From an uncultured Bacteroidales bacterium (lineage in GTDB: Bacteria > Bacteroidota > Bacteroidia > Bacteroidales > Bacteroidaceae), in NCBI GenBank assembly GCA_902768605.1, contig CACXLY010000077.1, positions 1-11,133 of the forward strand: 11,133 bases of DNA, read 5' to 3'. The notes beneath the pieces were generated by a model. The model was not told the DNA's origin and did no database searches. It worked only from the letters and a program-made list of their open reading frames with translations. A program made the position numbers and the translations under genes. Shown piece by piece: positions 6,312 to 11,133 of the stretch. Position 1 is the first letter of the stretch. Each line of letters starts with the position of its first letter.

Positions 6312-6382
6312 GGTGGTGCACCAATATATTAACTTCTAAAACCAAAGTCTTAGGCGGAACTAAAAACCTTTCAAGAGTCTTT

Positions 6383-6452
6383 TCAATCTTCAATCTTAAA
6401 TATTAAATTTTCAATCTTCAATCTTAAATCTTCAATTTTCAATCTTCAATTT
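6383..6452. repeat. Ten-unit period-7 tract after the anti-sigma candidate
   Basis: Ten contiguous heptamers of the type TCAATCT, TAAATCT and TCAATTT. Units 1-4 and 5-8 resemble each other (two TCAATCT units, then two AT-richer ones), suggesting a higher-order duplication of 28 nt. No promoter box lies next to it. It begins 7 nt past the stop of the upstream gene. Confidence 0.88.
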
Positions 6453-6458
6453 AACCCG

Positions 6459-6896
6459 TCATCTTCCTGCTGCCAATAGCTCGTAGGGAATGTCGTCGCA
6501 CAGCATGGAGCAGGCTTTCTGCTCGGGCGGGGTGTCGGCTTCTTCCTCAAACGTTGGTGAAGCTTCTGCTTTTGCCAGCATTGGCTCGTACTTAGTGACG
6601 ATGCGGGTCTCGTAGATGGTGTCGCGGACGGTCTGCACTTGCATGATGGTGTCGTGCTGCACTTCGACAACCTGAGCCACAGGATTCTCAGCAGGTTGTG
6701 ACTGAGGCATGTTAGCATGAAGGGCGTAGCCAGCAAAGAAGCTGATGAGGCTTGCGGCAACCGCAATGGATTTACCATTTAACCATTTACTATTTACCAT
6801 TTGTCGTCCTTGCCAAGGCTCAACATGCATTTGGCCCTCTACCTTCTGGCGCTGACGTCGGGCCGACTCGATGATTTGTTCGTTACTTATTTTCAT
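6459..6896 (-). CDS. Small one-TM protein, probable anti-sigma factor
   Basis: A 145-residue protein: cytoplasmic N-terminus (about 1-42, basic, with SARRQRQKVEGQ), one membrane helix at about 43-60 (SIAVAASLISFFAGYALH), then a periplasmic part with a repeated pattern DTIMQVQTVRDTIYETRIV and a Pro/Glu-rich tail. It starts 6 nt after the ECF sigma stop, so translation is likely coupled. The topology and position fit a membrane anti-sigma factor that holds the sigma factor until a signal arrives, but it lacks a recognisable zinc (HxxxCxxC) or FecR domain, so this is inference. Residues about 33-43 (MVNSKWLNGKS) are encoded by an AAATGGT-type heptamer tract and look like a repeat insertion just before the membrane helix. 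Confidence 0.65.
   Translation of the reverse strand: MKISNEQIIESARRQRQKVEGQMHVEPWQGRQMVNSKWLNGKSIAVAASLISFFAGYALHANMPQSQPAENPVAQVVEVQHDTIMQVQTVRDTIYETRIVTKYEPMLAKAEASPTFEEEADTPPEQKACSMLCDDIPYELLAAGR
6770..6802. repeat. AT-rich heptamer tract inside the anti-sigma candidate
   Basis: The coding strand reads AAATGGT, AAATAGT, AAATGGT, then T and another AAATGGT, then AAATCC, mostly at period 7. It codes for MVNSKWLNGKS in frame. Similar tracts lie in intergenic parts of this window, so the segment probably arose from the same kind of repeat. Confidence 0.7.
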
Positions 6897-6902
6897 TTCT
6901 TT

Positions 6903-7517
6903 TCAACTTTTAACCTTATAACCTTTTAACTTTTTTCTGATGATGTTCATTGTCTTGTGCAGGCGGGACTTTACTGTTCCTTCGGGTATGCCGACAATCT
7001 CAGCCACCTGCGGAATGGTAAGTTCTTCCTGATAGTGTAGCGAAAAGAGTTGATGCAAGGGCGCTGGCAATTCGGAAAGCACCCTATCGAGGGCTTCATC
7101 AAGCTGAGCTGCATCCATTTCCACTTCTATCTGCTGGTCGGAGACGGGTTCGGCATCGAGGGAAGCCAACAGCTCTGCTTCGTAGGCATTGCTGCGGTAA
7201 TGGTTCTTGCAGATGTTGTAGGCGATGGTGAAGAACCAAGTGCTGACGTTGCTGCCTTCGCGATAGCGGCTTCTGGCTTCGTAGGCACGGAGGAAGACGT
7301 CGTGCGTGGCGTCGGCAGCCAGTTCCTCGTTTCCGCCAAGCTGCATGAAGAAGAAGCCCTTCAACCTACGGGCATAGCGGCGATACAGCTCCTCGAAAGC
7401 TGCATAAGCCAGCCCCCCTCCAACCTCCCCCCGAGGAGGGAGGCTTTCTGCCGCTGCTTGTGCCATCAGCCATTCATCGGTCTGGTGGCGCAGGGGTTTA
7501 AGATGGAAGAGTTTCAT
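6903..7517 (-). CDS. ECF-family RNA polymerase sigma factor
   Basis: A 204-residue sigma-70 family factor of the extracytoplasmic-function group, which directs RNA polymerase to a small regulon. Region 2 spans about 41-108 (FEELYRRYARRLKGFF through DVFLRAYEARSRY and STWFFTIAYNICKNHYR) and region 4 about 149-197 (LPAPLHQLFSLHYQEELTIPQVAEIVGIPEGTVKSRLHK, the -35 helix-turn-helix). Residues 24-36 (ESLPPRGEVGGGL) sit before region 2 and are encoded by a GC-rich palindromic repeat; they look like an in-frame insertion. Its ATG overlaps the stop of the upstream secreted-protein gene as ATGA, and the anti-sigma candidate follows after 6 nt, so all three form one operon. The C-terminal KLKGYKVKS is also encoded by an AT-rich near-repeat. 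Confidence 0.93.
   Translation of the reverse strand: MKLFHLKPLRHQTDEWLMAQAAAESLPPRGEVGGGLAYAAFEELYRRYARRLKGFFFMQLGGNEELAADATHDVFLRAYEARSRYREGSNVSTWFFTIAYNICKNHYRSNAYEAELLASLDAEPVSDQQIEVEMDAAQLDEALDRVLSELPAPLHQLFSLHYQEELTIPQVAEIVGIPEGTVKSRLHKTMNIIRKKLKGYKVKS
6904..6936. repeat. AT-rich repeat at the sigma/anti-sigma junction
   Basis: The coding strand has AAAAGTT, AAAAGGTT, ATAAGGTT and AAAAGTT units of period 7-8 running across the last codons of the sigma factor to its TGA. It is less regular than the other tracts. Confidence 0.5.
7411..7445. repeat. GC-rich palindromic repeat inside the sigma factor gene
   Basis: The plus strand is runs of C and G around CAACC: a C-rich CCCCCCTCC, then CCTCCCCCC, then GAGGAGGGAGG, which can fold back on itself. 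It encodes LPPRGEVGGGL in the sigma factor. Sequences with this CCTCC...CGAGGAGG look are, to my knowledge, common dispersed repeats in Bacteroidales. Confidence 0.65.
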
Positions 7518-8875
7518 TCTATCGGCTCTGTCTTGATGAGTACCCGGGTGTTGTTCTTGAAGAACTCGTCGCGCTTCCGCTTGTATGTTTCCTCATCATC
7601 GTTCGGGTCTCTTTTGAAACCGATTTGTTCCTGGAACTCATAATGAGGACCACCTTCATTACTGTAATTGACAGAATAGGACTTATCGCTATTAGGGAAG
7701 CTCCAGCCGTGCCCGTCCAGCTTGCTCATGATGCCTGTGAAGATGCGGTTCAGCCTCGCATATTGTTCTGCGTTATGTTTCTTGTAGTATGGCATCAAGT
7801 CGTAAAGCAGAATGAGATAGTTGATGGCCTGTGAAGAAGGGGATTTGGGGGTATGAAAGCTTTTCACTTCCGGGTGAAACTGCAAGACAAGATAATCCAT
7901 CATGTAGCGTTGCTCTACATTGCGACGCTTGACAGCCACATTGTTGTAAGGCTTTGCCGAATAGCGCATGGTCAGCCCTTCGTTGTAGAGGCAGGCCTTC
8001 AGGTCATCGGTTATCCCCGTCAGGAACCTGGAGCTGGCAGACAGATAGACGGGCCGCTTGCTGTGCTCGAAGATGTAGCGCATGATGGCAATCAGTTCGT
8101 CATCTTGCTTAGAAGTCTTGAACGAATTGTATATCTCATCGCTGAATGGAATGCCGATGCTCTCGAACATCCGTTTCACATGACTCTTCACGGTGCCTTC
8201 GCTGCAGAGAATCTTGTCTTTGTGTACGCCTAACACGAGCTGAAGGATGAGCTTGCCCAAGATGTAGCCTTGAGTCTGCCCCAGATAGACACCGCCTTTC
8301 TCCATGCCCTGCAGTTCGTTGTAGTCATATTGCAAGGCAGAAGCGGGATATTGGCCGCTTTCGTAGTATTGGGTAAGCACTTTGGTGAGTCGCAATGTGT
8401 CTTTCTTGACTATCAGATGACCTGCCCATTGTTCATAATCATCGGCAGGAACGTCCTTTGGCATCACGGCTATGGCAGAATCGGCATACGCACTTCGGTG
8501 TCCAAAAGCACTCGTGTATGCAGCATAATAATAGGTATAAGTTCCGGGGATTGCCTGCGACATGCGTCCCAGCAGATTCAGTTTATTGTGGAGTTGCTCT
8601 GCCTCTTTCTCTTTTCCATACAATATCAGCCGGTAAATCACCATCTCTTGTTCAATTTCGCTAAGCTTTCGCCAGGCAGCTTCGTCCTTTGGATGTTCCG
8701 TAACGACGTTATCCCAATACTTATACACGCTGTCCAACTGCAGCGAATCCAAGTGGCGAAGCGGTTGTCCGTCTTCAAGCGTTACCTTTGCCTTTTTGGC
8801 TACTGTTACCTTCTGTGCGCTGGCTCCTGCGAGAAGAAAAGTGAAAGCAAGCAAGGTCATAATTGTTCGTTTCAT
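7514..8875 (-). CDS. Secreted protein of unknown function, first gene of the sigma operon
   Basis: A 453-residue exported protein. I chose ATG 8875, which gives a clean signal peptide (MKRTIMTLLAFTFLLAGASA, cleavage after residue 20); the frame is open to ATG 8986, but that adds 37 hydrophilic residues before the signal. The N-terminal third is helical (YKYWDNVVTEHPKDEAAWRKL, reminiscent of TPR-type repeats). The segments RPVYLSASSRFLTGITDDLK and CLYNEGLTMRYSA resemble the soluble C-terminal part of DUF2723 membrane proteins, a weak similarity from memory. Residues about 224-243 (SEGTVKSHVKRMFESIGIP) look like a LuxR-type recognition helix, odd in an exported protein. Its stop overlaps the sigma ATG (ATGA), so it may be the sensor or a target linked to the sigma factor. 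Function unknown. Confidence 0.75.
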   Translation of the reverse strand: MKRTIMTLLAFTFLLAGASAQKVTVAKKAKVTLEDGQPLRHLDSLQLDSVYKYWDNVVTEHPKDEAAWRKLSEIEQEMVIYRLILYGKEKEAEQLHNKLNLLGRMSQAIPGTYTYYYAAYTSAFGHRSAYADSAIAVMPKDVPADDYEQWAGHLIVKKDTLRLTKVLTQYYESGQYPASALQYDYNELQGMEKGGVYLGQTQGYILGKLILQLVLGVHKDKILCSEGTVKSHVKRMFESIGIPFSDEIYNSFKTSKQDDELIAIMRYIFEHSKRPVYLSASSRFLTGITDDLKACLYNEGLTMRYSAKPYNNVAVKRRNVEQRYMMDYLVLQFHPEVKSFHTPKSPSSQAINYLILLYDLMPYYKKHNAEQYARLNRIFTGIMSKLDGHGWSFPNSDKSYSVNYSNEGGPHYEFQEQIGFKRDPNDDEETYKRKRDEFFKNNTRVLIKTEPIE

Positions 8876-9028
8876 GTTACTTTTTGTTTGTTTGGTTTTG
8901 CGTTTGTTTTGACAGCATACACACGAAACGCCAAATCGTTCATTCTTTGGGTCGTTTAGTCGTTTGGGGAAGTTACCGATGGCCATAGGTTATCAAACCT
9001 AAACGACCAGTTTGCCAAACGACCAAAC
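8876..9028 (-). promoter_or_regulatory. Structured 5' leader of the sigma operon
   Basis: About 150 nt lie between the predicted start of transcription and ATG 8875. Two perfect pairs interleave: 8950-8959 with 8999-9008 (10 bp, GGTCGTTTAG) and 8959-8967 with 9015-9023 (9 bp, GTCGTTTGG). They cannot both form in a simple nested fold. A third hairpin, TAGGTT with AACCTA (8986-9001, loop of 4), competes with the first pair. An alternative nested fold pairs 8950-8957 with 9017-9024 and 8959-8965 with 9001-9007. Confidence 0.5.
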
Positions 9029-9067
9029 CTGCTGCAAAGGTAGCGGAAAACATTCAAACGACCAAAC
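9016..9067. repeat. 13-bp direct repeats flanking the sigma operon promoter
   Basis: CAAACGACCAAAC occurs perfectly at 9016-9028 (at the predicted start point) and 9055-9067 (over the -33 element), one on each side of the -7 box, 39 nt apart. A related AAACGACC is at 9001-9008. This is a plausible operator. Confidence 0.6.
9035..9066 (-). promoter_or_regulatory. Promoter of the secreted protein/sigma/anti-sigma operon
   Basis: Minus-strand TTTG (9063-9066), a 20-nt spacer, then TACCTTTGC (-7 box TACCTTTG at 9035-9042). This fits the Bacteroidota TTTG-N19/20-TAnnTTTG consensus and is the best two-part promoter in the window. Start of transcription expected near 9028. Confidence 0.75.
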
Positions 9068-9113
9068 AATCTGTGGCTCTCTAAAAGACAATTCGCCTCA
9101 TATAAAGAAAAAA

Positions 9114-9148
9114 CTTTAACCTTTAATCCTTAATCTCTAATCTTTTTC
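9114..9148. repeat. Degenerate heptamer tract upstream of the ParE-type promoter
   Basis: Five 7-nt units: CTTTAAC, CTTTAAT, CCTTAAT, CTCTAAT and CTTTTTC, ending 1 nt before the TATCTTTG box. Confidence 0.7.
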
Positions 9149-9149
9149 A

Positions 9150-9157
9150 TATCTTTG
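9150..9157 (+). promoter_or_regulatory. Promoter -7 box (TATCTTTG) of the ParE-type module
   Basis: Plus-strand TATCTTTG followed by C, a perfect TAnnTTTG, 31 nt before the antitoxin ATG. A TTTG -33 element is not visible; heptamer repeats fill that position. Confidence 0.75.
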
Positions 9158-9188
9158 CCCCTGAAACAGATACAAGAAAGGATTCATT

Positions 9189-9443
9189 ATGAGTACAGCT
9201 GCACTTACAGGACTTCTTGAATACCTCTACGGCACACTCTCCGTCAGCAACATGCGCTGGGTAGCTGATCACCTGATAGAACAGGCCAGCAAGAGAGAAA
9301 AGGAACAGGCATACGACCTCACACCCTACACCATGCAGGAGATAGACAACATGCTTGACGAGGCAGAAGCAGCATTCGAGGCTGGTGACTACCTGACAAA
9401 CGACGAGGTATTCCACCATCACAAGAAAACCGTTGACGCATGA
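9189..9443 (+). CDS. Antitoxin of the ParE-type pair
   Basis: An 84-residue protein: a helical N-terminal half (LLEYLYGTLSVSNMRWVADH) that may dimerise, then DLTPYTMQEIDNMLDEAEAA and an acidic tail DYLTNDEVFHHH that should bind the toxin. The LTPYTMEEI-like stretch is common among small Bacteroidales antitoxins as I recall; I cannot name the family. Its TGA overlaps the toxin ATG by 4 nt (ATGA). It would neutralise the ParE-type toxin and probably repress its own promoter at 9150. A purine-rich GAAAGGA lies 8-14 nt before the ATG. Confidence 0.82.
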   Translation: MSTAALTGLLEYLYGTLSVSNMRWVADHLIEQASKREKEQAYDLTPYTMQEIDNMLDEAEAAFEAGDYLTNDEVFHHHKKTVDA

Positions 9444-9751
9444 ACATACGTTGGCACAAACGGGCAGCAGACCAGTTGCATCAAGTAGAAGAATATGTGC
9501 TCCGCTACTTCGGAGAGCGCATTCGTCAGGAGTTCATGGACGAAGTGGAGCAGGCCACTCTGCAGCTTGCCGACATGCCTACCATTGGTAAGACAGAACC
9601 GCTCTTAGCCCACCGCAAACAGACCTACCGAAGCTTTATCGTCAGGCGACTGAACAAAATCATCTATTATGTAAAGGACGATACCCTACATATCGCCGCC
9701 TTCTGGGATACTCGCCGCGAGCCGAAGAATCAGGCCGGGCAGACAGAATAA
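9440..9751 (+). CDS. ParE/RelE-superfamily toxin, apparently intact
   Basis: A 103-residue toxin, close to the usual ~95-105. It has the ParE pattern: an N-terminal helical hairpin (WHKRAADQLHQVEEYVLRYF, GERIRQEFMDEVEQATLQLA), the turn ADMPTIGKTEPLL, then the strand core YRSFIVRRLNKIIYYVKDDT and LHIAAFWDTRREP, where the W-D-x-R-R-x-P ending is typical. ParE members poison DNA gyrase and RelE members cut mRNA on the ribosome; sequence alone does not settle which applies. It overlaps the antitoxin stop. It is the only one of three toxins in this window without a disrupting mutation. The TAA is followed by a C-rich stretch and no clear terminator. Confidence 0.9.
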   Translation: MNIRWHKRAADQLHQVEEYVLRYFGERIRQEFMDEVEQATLQLADMPTIGKTEPLLAHRKQTYRSFIVRRLNKIIYYVKDDTLHIAAFWDTRREPKNQAGQTE

Positions 9752-9784
9752 CCCCACCTCCCTTATTCCCCCTAAAGATTGTAT

Positions 9785-9815
9785 TCGCCGAGACATCCAC
9801 TTATGCGCTCGGCGA
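9785..9815. other. 8-bp hairpin after the ParE-type toxin
   Basis: TCGCCGAG (9785-9792) and CTCGGCGA (9808-9815) are perfect inverse complements around a 15-nt loop. No T tract follows on either strand, so it is not a typical intrinsic terminator. It may protect the 3' end of the toxin-antitoxin mRNA. Confidence 0.5.
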
Positions 9816-10013
9816 GTATGCCAACCTCGAAATACGAAGGGAGATTAACTTCATTTTAACATTCTGAAAGCAGAAGCATCATTTTTGCTTACTTCTTGAA
9901 TTTAGACCGACTCGCGAGAATCGCTTAAAATTGCTTCGGTGGCACTTTTCTACCCTGAGGCAAAAAAACGCGCTTAGAACGAAAAGAATTTGTAACACTC
10001 TGGATATCAGTCG

Positions 10014-10048
10014 ACAATTTTCAATCCTCAATCTTCAATCTTCAATTA
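10014..10048. repeat. Period-7 TCAATCT-type tract
   Basis: Five units: ACAATTT, TCAATCC, TCAATCT, TCAATCT and TCAATTA. The unit is the same as in the 6383-6452 tract 3.6 kb away. No perfect -7 box lies beside it. Confidence 0.8.
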
Positions 10049-10137
10049 AAAGTTGTCCTTTTGCTAACCGCGCATGGCAAAACAGCACGTTTTCAGGCTT
10101 TTTTTGACCTTTTTCGAGGGTGAAGCTCTGCAGTCGA

Positions 10138-10236
10138 GTTTTCCAACGCAACGTGTTGAGTTGACAAACTTAACGTGAAGCGTTGGAAAACGCCTCACGT
10201 CGAATCAACAAATTCGACGTGTTTTGAGGCCTTTTT
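10138..10236. other. Two tandem strong palindromes
   Basis: First: GTTTTCCAACGC (10138-10149) pairs perfectly with 10180-10191 (12 bp); inside it GTTGAGTT (10155-10162) pairs with AACTTAAC (10167-10174) with one G-U and a GACA loop. Second, starting at once: CACGTCGAAT (10196-10205) pairs perfectly with 10212-10221 (10 bp, loop CAACAA), closed by GCCT/AGGC and followed by CTTTTT. The last part could be a plus-strand terminator. This could be a structured RNA or a mobile-repeat relic. Confidence 0.6.
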
Positions 10237-10446
10237 CGACACTTTGAAAACTGACACTCTGCAAACAAAAACGGATGATTTGCTTACTTCCTGCCAACAA
10301 CGCCCTACTTCTCTTTTCTCAACAAGGGGTGCGAAAGAAACTTCCGGCTGGTTGAGGCCGTATGCTCTGCATATTTATGATGCATTGGTCCTCCTTGGGC
10401 CGTTTTATGCAGGAAAATGTATCAAACGGCATTTTGTTGCCTTTAT

Positions 10447-10481
10447 TTTTCACTTTTCACTTTTCACTTTTCACTTTTTTC
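10447..10481. repeat. TTTTCAC heptamer repeat upstream of the trpB promoter
   Basis: Four perfect contiguous TTTTCAC units (10447-10474), then TTTTTTC, ending 2 nt before the -7 box. Confidence 0.92.
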
Positions 10482-10483
10482 TG

Positions 10484-10491
10484 TATCTTTG
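10484..10491 (+). promoter_or_regulatory. Promoter -7 box (TATCTTTG) for trpB
   Basis: Plus-strand TATCTTTG followed by C, a perfect TAnnTTTG, about 67 nt before the trpB ATG, which predicts a leader of about 60 nt. I see no Trp-rich leader peptide in it. The -33 region is occupied by the TTTTCAC repeats. Confidence 0.78.
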
Positions 10492-10558
10492 CACTCGGAT
10501 TCAACAGCAAAAAGTAACAAATTATGTTTTATTGGTCACGTTTAAATTAAAGTAAAGT

Positions 10559-11133
10559 ATGAAAAACGTCCCTTACAAGATCTATTTGAGTGAGGAAGAA
10601 ATGCCCACCAAATGGTATAATGTGCGTGCTGACATGAAGGTAAAGCCGGCACCACTGCTGAATCCAGGCACAGGACAGCCCCTCACGGCGGCTGAGATGG
10701 AGCCCATCTTCTGTAAAGAACTCGTAGCGCAGGAGCTCGACAACGACACCAAGTGGTTCGACATACCCGATGAGGTGGTCGGCTTTTACCGCATGTTCCG
10801 CCCCAGCCCACTCGTCCACGCGAAGTTCCTGGAACAGGCGCTCGACACGCCTGCCAAGATATTCTATAAGTTCGAAGGCAACAACACGAGCGGCTCTCAC
10901 AAGTTGAACTCGGCGATTGCACAGGCTTACTATGCCAAGAAGCAAGGGTTGAAAGGCGTTACCACCGAGACGGGCGCAGGCCAGTGGGGCACGGCGCTCA
11001 GCATGGCTTGCCAGTACTTCGGCCTCGACCTCAAGGTCTTCATGGTGAAGTGCTCGTACGAGCAGAAGCCTTTCCGCCGTGAAGTCATCCGCACCTATGG
11101 TGCCAGCATCATTCCCTCGCCCAGCGACACGAC
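10559..11133 (+). CDS. trpB: Tryptophan synthase beta chain, TrpB2 type (first 191 codons; runs off window)
   Basis: TrpB joins indole and serine to tryptophan using pyridoxal phosphate. The frame from ATG 10559 reads MKNVPYKIYLSEEEMPTKWY, then LLNPGTGQPLTAAEMEPIF, RPSPLVHAKFLEQAL and YKFEGNNTSGSHKLNSAIAQ, where K115 in GSHK is the lysine that should bind the cofactor, followed by TETGAGQWG (E137 to G144). The N-terminal extension and the EGxxxSGSHK form mark the TrpB2 family (about 450 residues), distinct from classical TrpB1 that pairs tightly with TrpA. GSHKLN has Leu where many members have Pro. TrpB2 may serve as a stand-alone indole-salvage enzyme or accept another substrate. The C-terminal half lies past position 11133. 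Start chosen because it gives the full family N-terminus behind the promoter at 10484. Confidence 0.93.
   Translation, partial: MKNVPYKIYLSEEEMPTKWYNVRADMKVKPAPLLNPGTGQPLTAAEMEPIFCKELVAQELDNDTKWFDIPDEVVGFYRMFRPSPLVHAKFLEQALDTPAKIFYKFEGNNTSGSHKLNSAIAQAYYAKKQGLKGVTTETGAGQWGTALSMACQYFGLDLKVFMVKCSYEQKPFRREVIRTYGASIIPSPSDT

Larger units (their letters stand above)
6098..6458. other. Gene-poor stretch between the anti-sigma candidate and the YoeB-type module
   Basis: These 361 nt hold, from the left, the module's leader and promoter, the AATGAAG repeats, palindrome copy B, about 110 nt without visible structure, and a 70-nt period-7 tract. Apart from the doubtful 45-codon frame I see no gene. Confidence 0.7.
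9752..10558. other. 0.8 kb intergenic region with palindromes, before trpB
   Basis: I find no convincing gene here; the 126-codon frame at 10175-10555 runs through palindromes, repeats and the trpB promoter. Content from left to right: an 8-bp hairpin (9785-9815), about 190 nt with no clear structure, a period-7 tract (10014-10048), T-rich stretches, two large tandem palindromes (10138-10236), about 200 nt without structure, then TTTTCAC repeats and the trpB promoter. Confidence 0.7.

Noticed and set aside
6383..6452. CRISPR array
   Set aside because: Units are 7 nt and contiguous with no spacers.
8876..8986. N-terminal extension of the secreted protein from ATG 8986
   Set aside because: It would put 37 polar residues before a normal signal peptide, and the DNA is taken up by leader stems.
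9061..9120. Third copy of the palindrome cassette before the ParE-type promoter
   Set aside because: TTCGCCTCATATAAAGAAAA resembles the flank only loosely and is in the wrong orientation relative to the promoter; no palindrome arms.
9440..9751. Disruption of the ParE-type toxin
   Set aside because: The frame is full length with all expected segments and a normal 4-nt overlap.
10175..10555. 126-codon plus-strand open frame before trpB
   Set aside because: It starts inside a palindrome and reads through the TTTTCAC repeats and the trpB promoter; the product is low complexity.

Overview
The window looks like a chromosomal segment of a Bacteroidales bacterium, probably Prevotella or a close relative. 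Evidence: several genes start behind a Bacteroidota-type -7 box (TAnnTTTG) without an obvious Shine-Dalgarno; LysS has the C-terminal extension of this phylum; a signal-peptide protein is fused to a TlpA-type thioredoxin domain; toxin-antitoxin pairs are compact; and intergenic regions carry period-7 and period-9 simple repeats. I saw no rRNA, tRNA, insertion sequence, integrase or CRISPR array.

Layout. Positions 1-3662 (minus strand) hold the start of gpsA, a secreted glycosidase-like protein and lysS. Immediately upstream of lysS (3700-4226) is a YafQ-type toxin-antitoxin pair whose toxin has an in-frame TAG. A secreted DUF4369-like/thioredoxin protein follows (4487-5536), then a YoeB-type pair (5576-6097) whose toxin is frameshifted in an A7 run. 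Positions 6459-8875 are a tight minus-strand operon: a secreted protein of unknown function, an ECF sigma factor and a small one-TM protein that is probably its anti-sigma factor. Its promoter near 9042 is flanked by 13-bp direct repeats and is followed by a leader with competing stems. On the plus strand are an apparently intact ParE-type pair (9189-9751), an 0.8 kb intergenic region with strong palindromes, and the start of a TrpB2-type tryptophan synthase beta gene (10559 to the window end).

How parts relate. Housekeeping genes (gpsA, lysS, trpB) flank a patch of small-module genes. In both disrupted toxin-antitoxin pairs the toxin is broken and the antitoxin remains open. Four of the promoters (two broken pairs, the intact pair, trpB) have heptanucleotide tandem repeats directly upstream of TATCTTTG, each with a different heptamer. 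The two broken pairs also share a longer cassette: a terminator-like palindrome exactly 59 nt from the -7 box, with conserved flanks but a different heptamer. The same kind of low-complexity repeat has also entered coding sequence: a GC-rich repeat inside the sigma factor and AT-rich tracts at the sigma/anti-sigma junction and inside the anti-sigma candidate. This repeat/promoter architecture and the secreted-protein/sigma/anti-sigma operon are the most interesting parts. Nothing here amounts to a proven new system.
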